Both the position numbers and the translations under genes were made by a program. From the NCBI GenBank assembly GCA_030655075.1, contig JAURWE010000058.1, positions 124,001-188,000 on the forward strand: a stretch of 64,000 bases of DNA, written 5' to 3'. This stretch comes from Pararhizobium sp. (lineage in GTDB: Bacteria; Pseudomonadota; Alphaproteobacteria; Rhizobiales; Rhizobiaceae). This document shows positions 46,475-55,364 of this stretch, piece after piece (within the stretch, counting starts at the first letter, position 1; every line of letters starts with the position of its first letter). The notes under the pieces were generated by a model. The model searched no databases. It saw only the letters and a program-made list of their open reading frames with translations, and had not been told where the DNA came from.

Positions 46475-47542
46475 ATGCGGATCATGTTCTTCCTGTTTTT
46501 CCTGCTCGGACCCTTGCAGCCGGGCTTTGCCCAGCCGGTGTCCTTTCCCGCTCTGTCGGGAAATGCCGATGCGCCGGTGCTGGTGGTCTATTCCTCGCTC
46601 GACGAGCCCTTGGCAAAACCGATGATCGCCGGTTTCCAGCAGGCCAACCCCGACGTCACCGTGCGCTACGAGGATATGCTCACCGGCGAGATCTACGATC
46701 GAATCGTCAAGGAAACCGATGCCGGGCAGAAGACGGCGGATTTTGCCTTCTCCTCGGCCATGGACCTGCAGGTCAAGCTGAGCAATGACGGTTATGCCCA
46801 GCGCAGCGACCTGCCGATGAGCAGCCGCTGGCCGAGCTGGGCCAACTGGCGCAACACGGCCTATGCGCTGACCTTCGAGCCGGCCGTCTTTGTCTACCAC
46901 AAGCCGAGTTTCACCACCGAAAAGCCGCCCTCGACCCGTGCCGAGTTCGTCGACTATCTGAAACGGCAGGGCAATGCCGTGTTCGGCCGCATCGGCACCT
47001 ATGATATCGAGCGTTCCGGCGTCGGCTTCCTGTTCATGGCCCGCGATCAGGAGCAGTTCGGCGATATCTGGACTGTAATCCAGCAGATGGGCGCGGCGGG
47101 CGTGAAACTCTATTCGACCAGTTCGGCCATCCTCGAGCGCGTCGCCGATGGCCGCTTCGTGCTCGGCTACAACATTCTCGGCTCATACGCTGCCGACTGG
47201 GCAAAGCGCCATCCGGACGTCGGCATCGTCCTGCCGAAGGATTATACCGTCGTCATGTCGCGCATCGGGCTGGTGCCGCAGGCCGCCGCTTCCCCGGACC
47301 TCGGACGGCGCTATCTGGAATTCTTCATGTCGGCCGAGGGACAGACGATCATGGCGCGCGAGCTGCAGATCCCGGCCGTCAGTCCCGATGTCCAGGGCGA
47401 AAACACCGCCAACACGATGCGCGCAATGCTGGGCGCGCAGCTGCGGCCGGTTCCGGTCAGCCCCGGCCTGATGGTCTATCTCGACCAGGTCAAACGGGCC
47501 CGGTTGATCGCCCGTTGGAATGAGGTTTTGCGCCTTCAGTAA
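46475..47542 (+). CDS. Lone ABC-type periplasmic substrate-binding protein next to tctDE
   Basis: This 355-aa secreted protein has a signal peptide (MRIMFFLFFLLGPLQPGFA-Q) and an AfuA/PgtC-like binding fold: VVYSSLDEPLAKPMIAGF at the start, GYNILGSYAADWAKRHPD in the middle and an SBP hinge near the C terminus. Iron- and phosphoglycerate-type binding proteins have this fold. No permease or ATPase gene lies beside it. It is divergent from tctD and upstream of tctCBA, so it may serve as a periplasmic sensor partner for the kinase rather than as a transporter subunit; that is inference. I start it at the ATG before the signal peptide. Confidence 0.82.
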   Translation: MRIMFFLFFLLGPLQPGFAQPVSFPALSGNADAPVLVVYSSLDEPLAKPMIAGFQQANPDVTVRYEDMLTGEIYDRIVKETDAGQKTADFAFSSAMDLQVKLSNDGYAQRSDLPMSSRWPSWANWRNTAYALTFEPAVFVYHKPSFTTEKPPSTRAEFVDYLKRQGNAVFGRIGTYDIERSGVGFLFMARDQEQFGDIWTVIQQMGAAGVKLYSTSSAILERVADGRFVLGYNILGSYAADWAKRHPDVGIVLPKDYTVVMSRIGLVPQAAASPDLGRRYLEFFMSAEGQTIMARELQIPAVSPDVQGENTANTMRAMLGAQLRPVPVSPGLMVYLDQVKRARLIARWNEVLRLQ

Positions 47543-47802
47543 GTTCGCGGTAGTCTGCTACCATCAGGAACGCGAGACCATGGGATCGCCCAGTCGGCCC
47601 AGTGTCAGGTAGATGTCAGCTTTCTATGATGCCTTGGTGTTCTTGATCCACCGTGGAGGCGGCGGATCGATGTGGCTCGGGAGGAGCCCAAAATTTCGGC
47701 CAGTGTCTGCGGCGTCCTGCTGCTACAGGCTTCAAGTCTCTTCCCGTCCGCTCAGATGAACAATACGCGCCGCCAAAACGGCGCCTGACGGAGGACTTTG
47801 TC

Positions 47803-48747
47803 TTGAAACAGTTTTTCCTTGCATCCATTTTGGCCGGCGCGCTGGCCCTGCCCGCCGTTGCGGCGGATTACACCATTATCGCCCCCGCAAACCCCGGCGG
47901 TGGCTGGGACCAGACGGCCCGATCGATGCAGAGCGTCATGCAGTCAGAGGGCATTTCGACCAACGTCCAGGTCCAGAACGTTCCCGGCGCAGGCGGCACG
48001 ATCGGTCTCGCGCAGTTTGCCAGCCAGTCTGCCGGCAACCCGAATGCCCTGATCGTCGGCGGCTACGTCATGGTCGGCGCCATCCTCACCAACAATTCGC
48101 CGGTTTCGCTCAAGGACGTCACGCCGATCGCCCGTTTGACGGGCGAATACGAGGCCGTGGTCGTTCCGGCCGATTCGCCGCTGAAGACCATGGGTGACCT
48201 GATCGAAGCGCTGAAGAAGGATCCGGGCGCTGTCTCCTGGGCTGGCGGCTCTGCCGGCGGCACTGACCACATTGCTGTCGGTCTGCTGGCCAAGGCGGCC
48301 GGTGTCGATCCGACGAAGATAAATTACATCGCCTTCTCGGGCGGTGGCGAAGCACTCGCCGCCATTCTCGGCAACCAGGTAACGGCCGGCATTTCCGGCT
48401 ACGGCGAGTTCGAAGCCCAGGTCAAGTCCGGCACGCTGCGCCTTCTGGCCGTTTCGAGCGCCGAACGCCTGGCCGGCATCGAAGCCCCGACTTTCAAGGA
48501 AGGCGGCCTCGACGTCGTGGTTGAAAACTGGCGCATGGTTGCTGCTGCTCCGGGCCTCAGTGCCGAACAGGTTGCTGCCGTGTCTGCCGATGTCGAGAAG
48601 CTGGCAAAGTCTGCGGGCTGGCAGGAAACTTTGAAGACCAAGGGCTGGCAGGACACCTACCTGGCCGGTGACGCCTTCAAGGAACAGCTTGCCAAGGACG
48701 TCTCCGCCACTGAAACCGTTCTCAAGGATATCGGGCTGGTTAAATGA
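47803..48747 (+). CDS. tctC: Tripartite tricarboxylate transporter, binding protein TctC (system 1)
   Basis: This 314-aa periplasmic Bug-family protein starts at TTG (47803) with GGAGG 8 nt upstream, followed directly by a signal peptide (KQFFLASILAGALALPAVAA). The mature part shows the TctC features IIAPANPGGGWDQTARSMQ, NVPGAGGTIGLAQFA and WAGGSAGGTDHIAVGLL. It captures the carboxylate substrate for TctAB. A 4-nt ATGA overlap couples it to tctB. The 260 nt before it are non-coding and include a small GCGCCGCC-AAAA-CGGCGC-type hairpin just before the ribosome-binding site. Confidence 0.93.
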   Translation: MKQFFLASILAGALALPAVAADYTIIAPANPGGGWDQTARSMQSVMQSEGISTNVQVQNVPGAGGTIGLAQFASQSAGNPNALIVGGYVMVGAILTNNSPVSLKDVTPIARLTGEYEAVVVPADSPLKTMGDLIEALKKDPGAVSWAGGSAGGTDHIAVGLLAKAAGVDPTKINYIAFSGGGEALAAILGNQVTAGISGYGEFEAQVKSGTLRLLAVSSAERLAGIEAPTFKEGGLDVVVENWRMVAAAPGLSAEQVAAVSADVEKLAKSAGWQETLKTKGWQDTYLAGDAFKEQLAKDVSATETVLKDIGLVK

Positions 48748-49235
48748 CCACGGGTAAAACCCCTTCACCGGAAACGCGCCGCCCTGATTGGGCGGCGCTT
48801 GTCATTGCCGCTTTCCTGGCGGGCCTTGCCGCCCTGATCTTCTGGGACGTTTCACGCCTGGCAACGCTCGGCGGTTATTCGCAGGTCGGCCCGGCCACGG
48901 TTCCGAACTGGATCGCGTTCGGCCTGCTCGGTCTCGCCGTCTGGACCGTCTTTGCCGCCTTTCGCAACGACTTTCCCGAACGCGAACACCAGGAAGTTGC
49001 CCCGGTCATCTGGATCGTCGGCGGCCTTGCGCTGCAGCTCCTTCTTCTGAAACACGCCGGTTTCTCGATTGCGACCGGCATCCTGTTTGCCGCCACCGCA
49101 CGCGGCTTCGGCAAGAAGAAGATCTGGATATCGCTGCCCGTCGGCATTCTCCTCTGTCTCGTTGTCTGGCTCATCTTCGCCCGGCTGCTGCAGCTGTCGC
49201 TGCCTGCGGGTCCGCTCGAACGGCTGTTTCTGTAG
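48744..49235 (+). CDS. tctB: Tripartite tricarboxylate transporter, small membrane subunit TctB (system 1)
   Basis: This 163-aa protein has about four membrane segments (near residues 14-34, 47-70, 85-103 and 119-150), the normal size and layout of TctB. It is poorly conserved at sequence level, so the call rests largely on its position between tctC and tctA. It overlaps tctC by 4 nt. Confidence 0.88.
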   Translation: MTTGKTPSPETRRPDWAALVIAAFLAGLAALIFWDVSRLATLGGYSQVGPATVPNWIAFGLLGLAVWTVFAAFRNDFPEREHQEVAPVIWIVGGLALQLLLLKHAGFSIATGILFAATARGFGKKKIWISLPVGILLCLVVWLIFARLLQLSLPAGPLERLFL

Positions 49236-49247
49236 AAAGTCCTTGCA

Positions 49248-50765
49248 ATGACCACATTCGATTTTCTGCTGCAGGGCATTTTCATCGCCGCCCAGCCGAT
49301 GAACCTCTTCTACGCCTTGATTGGCGTCACGCTCGGCACCGCCGTCGGCGTTCTGCCCGGCATCGGCCCGGCTTTGACCGTAGCGCTGCTGCTGCCGGTC
49401 ACCTACAAGCTTGATCCGGCCGGATCGCTGATCATGTTTGCCGGCATCTATTATGGTGGCATGTATGGCGGCTCGACCACCTCGATCCTTTTGAACACAC
49501 CAGGCGAAAGCTCCTCGATTGTCACGGCGCTCGAGGGCAACAAGATGGCGCGCGCCGGGCGCGGCGGGCCGGCACTGGCAACGGCGGCGATCGGCTCCTT
49601 TGTCGCTGGCCTGATTGCCACGCTGGCGCTCGCCTTCATCGCCCCCTTCATCGTCAAGTTCGCCCTCGTCTTCGGCCCGCGCGAATATTTTGCACTGATG
49701 GTGCTGTCCTTTGTTACCGTTTCCTCGGCCTTCGGCGATTCGACCCTGCGCGGCCTCACCTCGCTCTTCATCGGCCTTGCGCTCGCCACCGTCGGCATCG
49801 ACCAGTTGACCGGCCAGGCGCGCATGAGCTTTGGTGTGCCGGATCTTCTCGACGGGATCGAGGTGACCACCCTCGCGGTCGCCATGTTCGCCATCGGCGA
49901 GACCCTTTATATCGCAGCCCAGGGCGACAAGGGTCCGGACAAGGTCGAGGCCGTCAAAGGCTCGGTCTGGATGACGAAACTGGATTGGGCGCGCTCCTGG
50001 AAGCCTTGGCTGCGCGGAACGGCGATCGGCTTCCCGATCGGCGCCATGCCGGCCGGCGGCGCCGAGATCGGCACCTTCCTCTCCTATGCGGCTGAGCGGC
50101 GTCTGACGAAATATCCCGAAGAATTCGGCAAGGGCGCCATCGAAGGTGTTGCCGGTCCGGAAGCCGCCAACAATGCGTCTGCCGCCGGAACGCTGGTGCC
50201 GTTGCTGACCCTTGGCCTGCCGACGACCGCGACGGCTGCGATCATGCTCGCCGGCTTCCAGCAATATGGCCTGCAACCGGGCCCGCTGCTGTTTGCCACC
50301 AATCCGCAGCTCGTCTGGGGCCTGATCGCCAGCCTGCTGATCGCCAACTTCATGCTTCTGGTGCTCAACCTGCCGCGGGTCGGCCTCTGGGTCCGGCTGC
50401 TGACGATCCCCAAACCCTGGCTCTATGCGGGCATCCTGCTGTTTGCGACACTGGGGACGATCGGCGCCAATCCATCGGTGTTCGAACTCGGCATGCTCCT
50501 GGCCTTTGGTTTGCTCGGCTATGTCATGCGCATCTTCGGCTACCCTATCGCGCCTGTGGTCGTCGGGCTGATCCTCGGTCCGCTGGCCGAGCAGCAGCTG
50601 CGCCGGGCCCTATCGATCAGCCAGGGCGATGTGACGGTTCTGTTCACGTCGCCGATCGCAGCCGTGCTGCTGGTGATTGCGGCGGCCGCCCTCATCCTGC
50701 CGCTGATCATGCGCGCCAGGGGTCGTGGTGAAGTGCTGTCGCAGCTGGCCGCCAACGAAGACTGA
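49248..50765 (+). CDS. tctA: Tripartite tricarboxylate transporter, large membrane subunit TctA (system 1)
   Basis: This 505-aa permease has about 12 membrane segments and the TctA signature sequences GVTLGTAVGVLPGIGPALTV and GGMYGGSTTSILLNTPGES, the latter being the conserved substrate-path region. A second internal copy, GFPIGAMPAGGAEIGTFLSY, reflects the inverted-repeat fold. Its stop is 9 nt from the convergent stop of the DUF1349 gene, with no terminator visible between. Confidence 0.95.
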   Translation: MTTFDFLLQGIFIAAQPMNLFYALIGVTLGTAVGVLPGIGPALTVALLLPVTYKLDPAGSLIMFAGIYYGGMYGGSTTSILLNTPGESSSIVTALEGNKMARAGRGGPALATAAIGSFVAGLIATLALAFIAPFIVKFALVFGPREYFALMVLSFVTVSSAFGDSTLRGLTSLFIGLALATVGIDQLTGQARMSFGVPDLLDGIEVTTLAVAMFAIGETLYIAAQGDKGPDKVEAVKGSVWMTKLDWARSWKPWLRGTAIGFPIGAMPAGGAEIGTFLSYAAERRLTKYPEEFGKGAIEGVAGPEAANNASAAGTLVPLLTLGLPTTATAAIMLAGFQQYGLQPGPLLFATNPQLVWGLIASLLIANFMLLVLNLPRVGLWVRLLTIPKPWLYAGILLFATLGTIGANPSVFELGMLLAFGLLGYVMRIFGYPIAPVVVGLILGPLAEQQLRRALSISQGDVTVLFTSPIAAVLLVIAAAALILPLIMRARGRGEVLSQLAANED

Positions 50766-50774
50766 GCCAACCGC

Positions 50775-51350
50775 TCAGCCTTCGTGCAATTGCCGCGATA
50801 TCGCCGGACCAATGGCGATGTCGCGGAACATCGCGGCAAACCCCGCGCGCAGTGGCGAGCAGGCCATGATGCCGGCCTCGGCATCGCCATCGAAGAACGG
50901 GCAGAGCCGCGCCATCTGCCACGGGTTGTCGCCAAAGCGAAACTGCACCCGCACCGCCGACCCATGCCGGGTCAGGCGGACGAACAGCGGATCGGCTGGC
51001 GAAATCCCGTGAAGCGGAATGACCGACCAGTCGGAAACGCCGCGCGTCACCACCACGCTGAAATGCATCAGGCCGTCGGTATATTCGATGCCGCATTTGA
51101 TCCAGTTGCGCGCGTCGAGCATCAGCATAAGCCCGGCCTGATCGTACAACGCCTCGTAGCCACCGAGCACCGTGGCCGACAGAGTGAAGTCACCGGATAC
51201 CGGCTGCATCCAGGCATGGCCATTGTCATGGATGAAATCGTAAAATGTCTCGCGCCAGAAGTCAGTGCTTTCGCCGGTCACGAGACTGAGCACCTGTGAA
51301 TCGCCCGTCCAGACCGGTGGCTCGTTGTGCCAGCGATATGGTCCGCCCAT
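50775..51350 (-). CDS. DUF1349 domain protein
   Basis: This 191-aa soluble protein is of the DUF1349 family, a concanavalin-like beta-sandwich also called regulation of enolase protein 1 in yeast. Typical segments are TDFWRETFYDFIHDNGHAWM, YEALYDQAGLMLMLDARNWI and KCGIEYTDGLMHFSVVVTRG. The N terminus has no signal peptide. The biological role is not known. It is convergent with tctA. Confidence 0.88.
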   Translation of the reverse strand: MGGPYRWHNEPPVWTGDSQVLSLVTGESTDFWRETFYDFIHDNGHAWMQPVSGDFTLSATVLGGYEALYDQAGLMLMLDARNWIKCGIEYTDGLMHFSVVVTRGVSDWSVIPLHGISPADPLFVRLTRHGSAVRVQFRFGDNPWQMARLCPFFDGDAEAGIMACSPLRAGFAAMFRDIAIGPAISRQLHEG

Positions 51351-51569
51351 GTCCGTATCCTCCTGTCGCTATATCCAGACACCCTGTTTACGGGAAACGC
51401 CGAGCGCGGACAATCATTGCCGAGACCGGATAAAGGACCATCGAAATTAAAGAATTCCGGTAAGGATGACCTGCTTTACCTGCATAGCAGCGCTGATTTT
51501 CTGGCCGTTGTCGAATTGGCAGAGAAGGCTCATTTTGGTCTTGTCTGAACGAAAGAAAGCGAAACGATC

Positions 51570-51743
51570 ATGTCCACCCTTCACAATCCCCTGGCAATGG
51601 GCTTCTTTGGCCGTGCAATTGCCGTTCTAGGCGCCGCCAATGCAGCAGCTTCCGCAGTCGAAGGCCACCGCCGTCCGCGCAACCGCGATCTGCGCCTTCT
51701 CGGCATCGACCCGGACAGCTTCAACCACATCAATCGTGGTTGA
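51570..51743 (+). CDS. Small basic protein, possibly DUF1127-like
   Basis: This is a 57-aa open frame. It starts MSTLHNPLAMGFFGRAIAVL, has an Ala-rich middle and ends with the basic segment HRRPRNRDLRLLGIDPDSF. The C-terminal pattern of arginines followed by LRxLGID resembles the end of rhizobial DUF1127 (YjiS-like) small proteins, some of which act in RNA binding. No strong ribosome-binding site is visible (GAAAGAAAG about 10-18 nt upstream). The remaining intergenic sequence up to the kinase gene holds a perfect palindrome CTAGGCCTAG (51821-51830). The call rests on composition and pattern only. Confidence 0.5.
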   Translation: MSTLHNPLAMGFFGRAIAVLGAANAAASAVEGHRRPRNRDLRLLGIDPDSFNHINRG

Positions 51744-51959
51744 TCTTCAGCTGTACCCGAGAAACGAACACCGCGGCCCAGCATCACGGCGCGCGTTAGG
51801 TCAGGTCTGCTCGGCAGATTCTAGGCCTAGGATCATCTGACCGGCCCGTTGGCTGGTTTTGTGCTCCGTCTCTTGGAAACTCGCGCTTTGGCCGGTAAGC
51901 TGGCTTTGCGGGTTTGACGTTCCCTTGGGGAATGGCACGAGAGAGGAGCCGGCACACTT

Positions 51960-53780
51960 GTGAAATACCGGTCCCTTCTCCTGTTGTGTATACTCCCGGT
52001 CGCTCTGGCGCTCGGCTACGCGTCGCTGACATTTGCAACGCGCAGCTACATGAATGAAGCAGCGCTTCAGGCGGGAACGACGATGCGGCTGGCCGTATCG
52101 GCGCTCAATGGGCATCTCGGCCGCTATGAGCCGCTGCCTGCCCTGATCGCCGATCACGACGGCATCAAGCAGCTGATCCGCAATCCCGCCGACAAGACAC
52201 TTCGGGATGCGGCCAATACCTATCTCAAAGACATCAACGGCCTGCTGGAATCGTCCGACATTTACGTGATGACGCTCGATGGCAACACCATTGCCGCCAG
52301 CAATTACGATGGCCCAGCCAGTTTCGTCGGCCAGAATTTCAGCTACCGCCCCTATTTCCAGGACGCTGCCAAGGGCAAACAATCGCGATTCTATGCAGTC
52401 GGCACAACGTCGCTGAAACGTGGCTATTATTTTGCCTCCCCGATAGAGGTGAACGGCGTACGGCGCGGCGTCATCGTCTTCAAGGTTGACATCGATTCGA
52501 TCGAGGCCTCCTGGCGCGGCGGCGAGTACCGCATCTTCGTGTCCGACCCCGAAGGTATCATCTTCATGACCGGCAGTCCCGAATGGCTCTACTCGAGCAT
52601 TCTGCCGCTAACGCCGGACCGTCTTGCCCGAACCGAAATTTCCCGGCGTTACGCCAACGCGACATTGAACGCGCTGCCGGTGTCGCACAGCACCTTTGAA
52701 GATCACGACCTGCTGACGATTTCCCAAAAGGCCTCGACGCGGGAATATCTGATGCTGTCACAGTACATGCCGAAAGCAGACTGGACCGTGAACGTGATGC
52801 TGGACACAAGCTCCGTCAGGGCACAGGCCCGCACTGCCGTCACCGCCGGCATGCTGTTCCTGAGCCTCGCCGGCCTGGCGATCGGCATTCTTTTGCAGCG
52901 CCGCGCCCGCCTTGCCGAGCGCATGCAGATGCAGGTTGATGCGCAGGCCGAGCTGGAGCGCCGCGTCGAGGAACGCACCGCCGATCTGGCGCGCGTCAAC
53001 CGGCGGATCGAAGAAGAGATCACCGAGAAACGACTGACCGAACAGGAGCTTCGGCGCACGCAGGCCGATCTGATCCAGGCCGGCAAGCTCGCCGGCCTCG
53101 GCCAGATGTCGGCCGCCCTGTCGCACGAACTCAACCAGCCGCTGGCAGCTGCCAAGACCTATACGGACAGCGCCATGGTTCTCATCGACCGCGAGCGGAT
53201 CGGTGAGGCCCGCGACAATCTCGGCCGGATCGCCGCATTGATCGACCGCATGGCCTCGATCAGCCGCCACCTGAGGAATTTCGCCCGCAAGCCAAACGAG
53301 GAATTGAGCACGGTCTCCGTCGACGATGTGATGAAGGACACGATGGAAATCGTCGAGGCACGGCTGAAGACCGCCGATGCCAGCATGATCTTCGATCTGG
53401 GAGCCCAGCCGTTGATCGTCAAGGCAGGCCCGGTCCGGCTGCAGCAGGTCCTGGTCAACATCATCTCCAACGCGGCTGACGCCATAGAAGATCTGGAGGA
53501 TCGCCGCATCCATGTCTTGGCATCGCAGACCGCCGGCAAGGTTGCCATCACCATCCGCGACCACGGCCCCGGTGTCCCGCCCTCCATTACTGAGCGCATC
53601 TTTGATCCTTTTTTTACCACCAAGGGCGTCGGCAAGGGTCTCGGTCTCGGCCTGTCGATCTCCTACAACATCGTCAAGGATTTCGGCGGCAGCCTGACGG
53701 TCGTCAATGATCCGGCCGGCGGCGCCGTCTTCCGCATTGAACTGGATGCCGCCGCAAAGGTCCGGGAGGCAGCCGAATGA
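51960..53780 (+). CDS. DctB-like membrane sensor histidine kinase
   Basis: This 606-aa kinase starts at GTG. Two membrane segments (about residues 3-25 and 290-310) flank a periplasmic double-Cache sensor (VMTLDGNTIAASNYDGPASF, RPYFQDAAKGKQSRFYAVGT) of the kind that binds C4-dicarboxylates in DctB. A coiled coil (about 318-370) leads to the HisKA box LSHELNQPLAAAKTY (phospho-His near 390). The ATPase domain contains NIISNAADAIED, GPGVPP and GKGLGLGLSI. It overlaps the regulator gene by 4 nt. Its position before a tctCBA set suggests that it senses a carboxylate; no dctA gene is in the window. Confidence 0.9.
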   Translation: MKYRSLLLLCILPVALALGYASLTFATRSYMNEAALQAGTTMRLAVSALNGHLGRYEPLPALIADHDGIKQLIRNPADKTLRDAANTYLKDINGLLESSDIYVMTLDGNTIAASNYDGPASFVGQNFSYRPYFQDAAKGKQSRFYAVGTTSLKRGYYFASPIEVNGVRRGVIVFKVDIDSIEASWRGGEYRIFVSDPEGIIFMTGSPEWLYSSILPLTPDRLARTEISRRYANATLNALPVSHSTFEDHDLLTISQKASTREYLMLSQYMPKADWTVNVMLDTSSVRAQARTAVTAGMLFLSLAGLAIGILLQRRARLAERMQMQVDAQAELERRVEERTADLARVNRRIEEEITEKRLTEQELRRTQADLIQAGKLAGLGQMSAALSHELNQPLAAAKTYTDSAMVLIDRERIGEARDNLGRIAALIDRMASISRHLRNFARKPNEELSTVSVDDVMKDTMEIVEARLKTADASMIFDLGAQPLIVKAGPVRLQQVLVNIISNAADAIEDLEDRRIHVLASQTAGKVAITIRDHGPGVPPSITERIFDPFFTTKGVGKGLGLGLSISYNIVKDFGGSLTVVNDPAGGAVFRIELDAAAKVREAAE

Positions 53781-55147
53781 GCGAAGCCCGGGTCCTGCTG
53801 GTCGATGACGAAGAGGACCTGCGCCTTTCTACCGCGCAGGCGCTCGAACTCTCCGGCCTCAAGGTCGAAACTCTTGCCAGCGCCGATCGCGTGCTTGAAC
53901 TCGTCGGCTACAGCTTTCCAGGCGTGGTCGTCAGCGATATCCGCATGCCGGGCATGGATGGCATGACCCTTCTGCACAGGATCCGCGAGATCGATTCTGA
54001 GGTGCCGGTCATTCTCGTCACCGGCCACGGCGATGTGCGGCTGGCGGTGAAGGCAATGCACGAGGGTGCCTACGACTTTCTCGAAAAACCTTTCGCCATC
54101 CAGAATCTTGCCGGCATCATCCGTAGGGCCCTCGACCGCCGCAGCCTCGTTCTCGACAACCGGCGGCTGCGGGCTGTTGCCGGCAAGCGTGACGACATCG
54201 AGGCCCGGCTTCCCGGCAGAACATCCGTCATGGTCGACCTTCGTTACCGCCTGCGCGCCATCGGCGCCACGGATGCCGACACGCTGATCATCGGCGAGAC
54301 GGGAACCGGCAAGGAGGTCGTCGCCCGCGCCCTGCACGATATCAGCGCCCGAGCCAACCGTCCGTTCATTGCCATCAACTGCGCCGCCCTGCCGGAAAAC
54401 CTGATCGAGAGCGAACTGTTCGGCCACGAGGCCGGCGCCTTTCCCGGTGCGATCCGCTCGCGCTACGGAAAGTTCGAGCACGGCCGCGGCGGCACCATCC
54501 TGCTCGACGAAATCGGCTCCATGCCATTCGATCTGCAGGCAAAATTCCTGCGCGTACTGCAGGAGCGCGTCATCACCCGGCTGGGATCGAACGAAGCGGT
54601 CGAACTCGACGTTCGTTTCATCGCCACCAGCAAGGTCGATCTGGAAGTGGAAGTGGCGGCCGGCCGTTTCCGCGCCGACCTGCTCTACCGGCTGAATGTC
54701 GCGACGCTGCGCATTCCGTCCCTGGCCCAGCGCCGGGCCGACATCCCGCTGCTCTTTTTGCAGCTGGTGCGGGAATCGGCCGCCCGGTATGGGCGCGACG
54801 ACATGGACGTCTCGCCCGATCTCATCTCTCATATGATGCAACGAGACTGGCCCGGCAATGTCCGTGAGTTGCGAAACGCGGCGGAACGGCTGGTGCTCGG
54901 TCTGGATGTCACACCTGGTGAGACGCTTGCCGGTGGCCCCGATCTGATCCGGCTGGCCGACAAGGTGGCGGCTTTTGAGAAAGGTGTCATCGAGAGCGCG
55001 CTTGCCGCCCATGGCGGCAGCCTGCGTCCGGTCTACGAATCCCTGTCGATCTCGCGAAAGACGCTTTACGAGAAAATGCAGAAATACGGCCTGGACAAAA
55101 ATCACCCGGCTATCGGTCAGGATTTCGAAGCCATGGGTGATTCTTAA
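53777..55147 (+). CDS. DctD-like AAA+ response regulator with GAFPGA variant
   Basis: This 456-aa NtrC-class regulator has a receiver domain with Asp54 in VVSDIRMPGMDG and Lys104 in FLEKPF, then an AAA+ ATPase with Walker A GETGTGKE (173-180) and Walker B GTILLDEIGSMP. A Fis-type helix-turn-helix (LRPVYESLSISRKTLYEKMQ) closes the protein. The sigma-54-contacting loop reads GAFPGA (220-225) instead of GAFTGA: Pro replaces the Thr that touches sigma-54. This may weaken or change coupling to sigma-54. The downstream tctCBA operon is the likely target. Confidence 0.9.
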   Translation: MSEARVLLVDDEEDLRLSTAQALELSGLKVETLASADRVLELVGYSFPGVVVSDIRMPGMDGMTLLHRIREIDSEVPVILVTGHGDVRLAVKAMHEGAYDFLEKPFAIQNLAGIIRRALDRRSLVLDNRRLRAVAGKRDDIEARLPGRTSVMVDLRYRLRAIGATDADTLIIGETGTGKEVVARALHDISARANRPFIAINCAALPENLIESELFGHEAGAFPGAIRSRYGKFEHGRGGTILLDEIGSMPFDLQAKFLRVLQERVITRLGSNEAVELDVRFIATSKVDLEVEVAAGRFRADLLYRLNVATLRIPSLAQRRADIPLLFLQLVRESAARYGRDDMDVSPDLISHMMQRDWPGNVRELRNAAERLVLGLDVTPGETLAGGPDLIRLADKVAAFEKGVIESALAAHGGSLRPVYESLSISRKTLYEKMQKYGLDKNHPAIGQDFEAMGDS

Positions 55148-55167
55148 AAACGAAACGACCTTGAGAT

Positions 55168-55217
55168 TGGGTGGAAATCCACCCACGGTCGGACCGCTTT
55201 GTTTCCAAATCCACCCA
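55168..55217. promoter_or_regulatory. Repeated operator (candidate upstream activating sites) before tctC system 2
   Basis: Site 1 is the perfect palindrome TGGGTGG-AAAT-CCACCCA (55168-55185). Site 2 repeats its right half with spacer, AAATCCACCCA (55207-55217), exactly 32 bp downstream, or about three helical turns. They lie between the DctD-like gene and tctC, 150-200 nt before the tctC start, the usual distance for binding sites of an NtrC-class activator. Confidence 0.65.
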
Positions 55218-55364
55218 TGCTGCGCCGCACGCACCCGCCTTTTCCATCCCACTGTCCCGATGTCAGATTGTGCCGGACGGCTTCCGTGAAACAAATGAGC
55301 CATCCAGACCCGCGCGGGAGGAGCTGCGCGGGCTGGCCCATATGTTTCATTCGGGAGGACTTCG

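Noticed and set aside
51327..51548. 73-codon open frame upstream of the small DUF1127-like gene
   Set aside because: It begins inside the 5' end of the DUF1349 gene on the other strand, lacks a ribosome-binding site and has no family-like pattern.
55334..55348. Sigma-54-like promoter TGGCCCATATGTTTC before tctC system 2
   Set aside because: The key G of the -12 element is T, and the resulting start would lie downstream of the ribosome-binding site.
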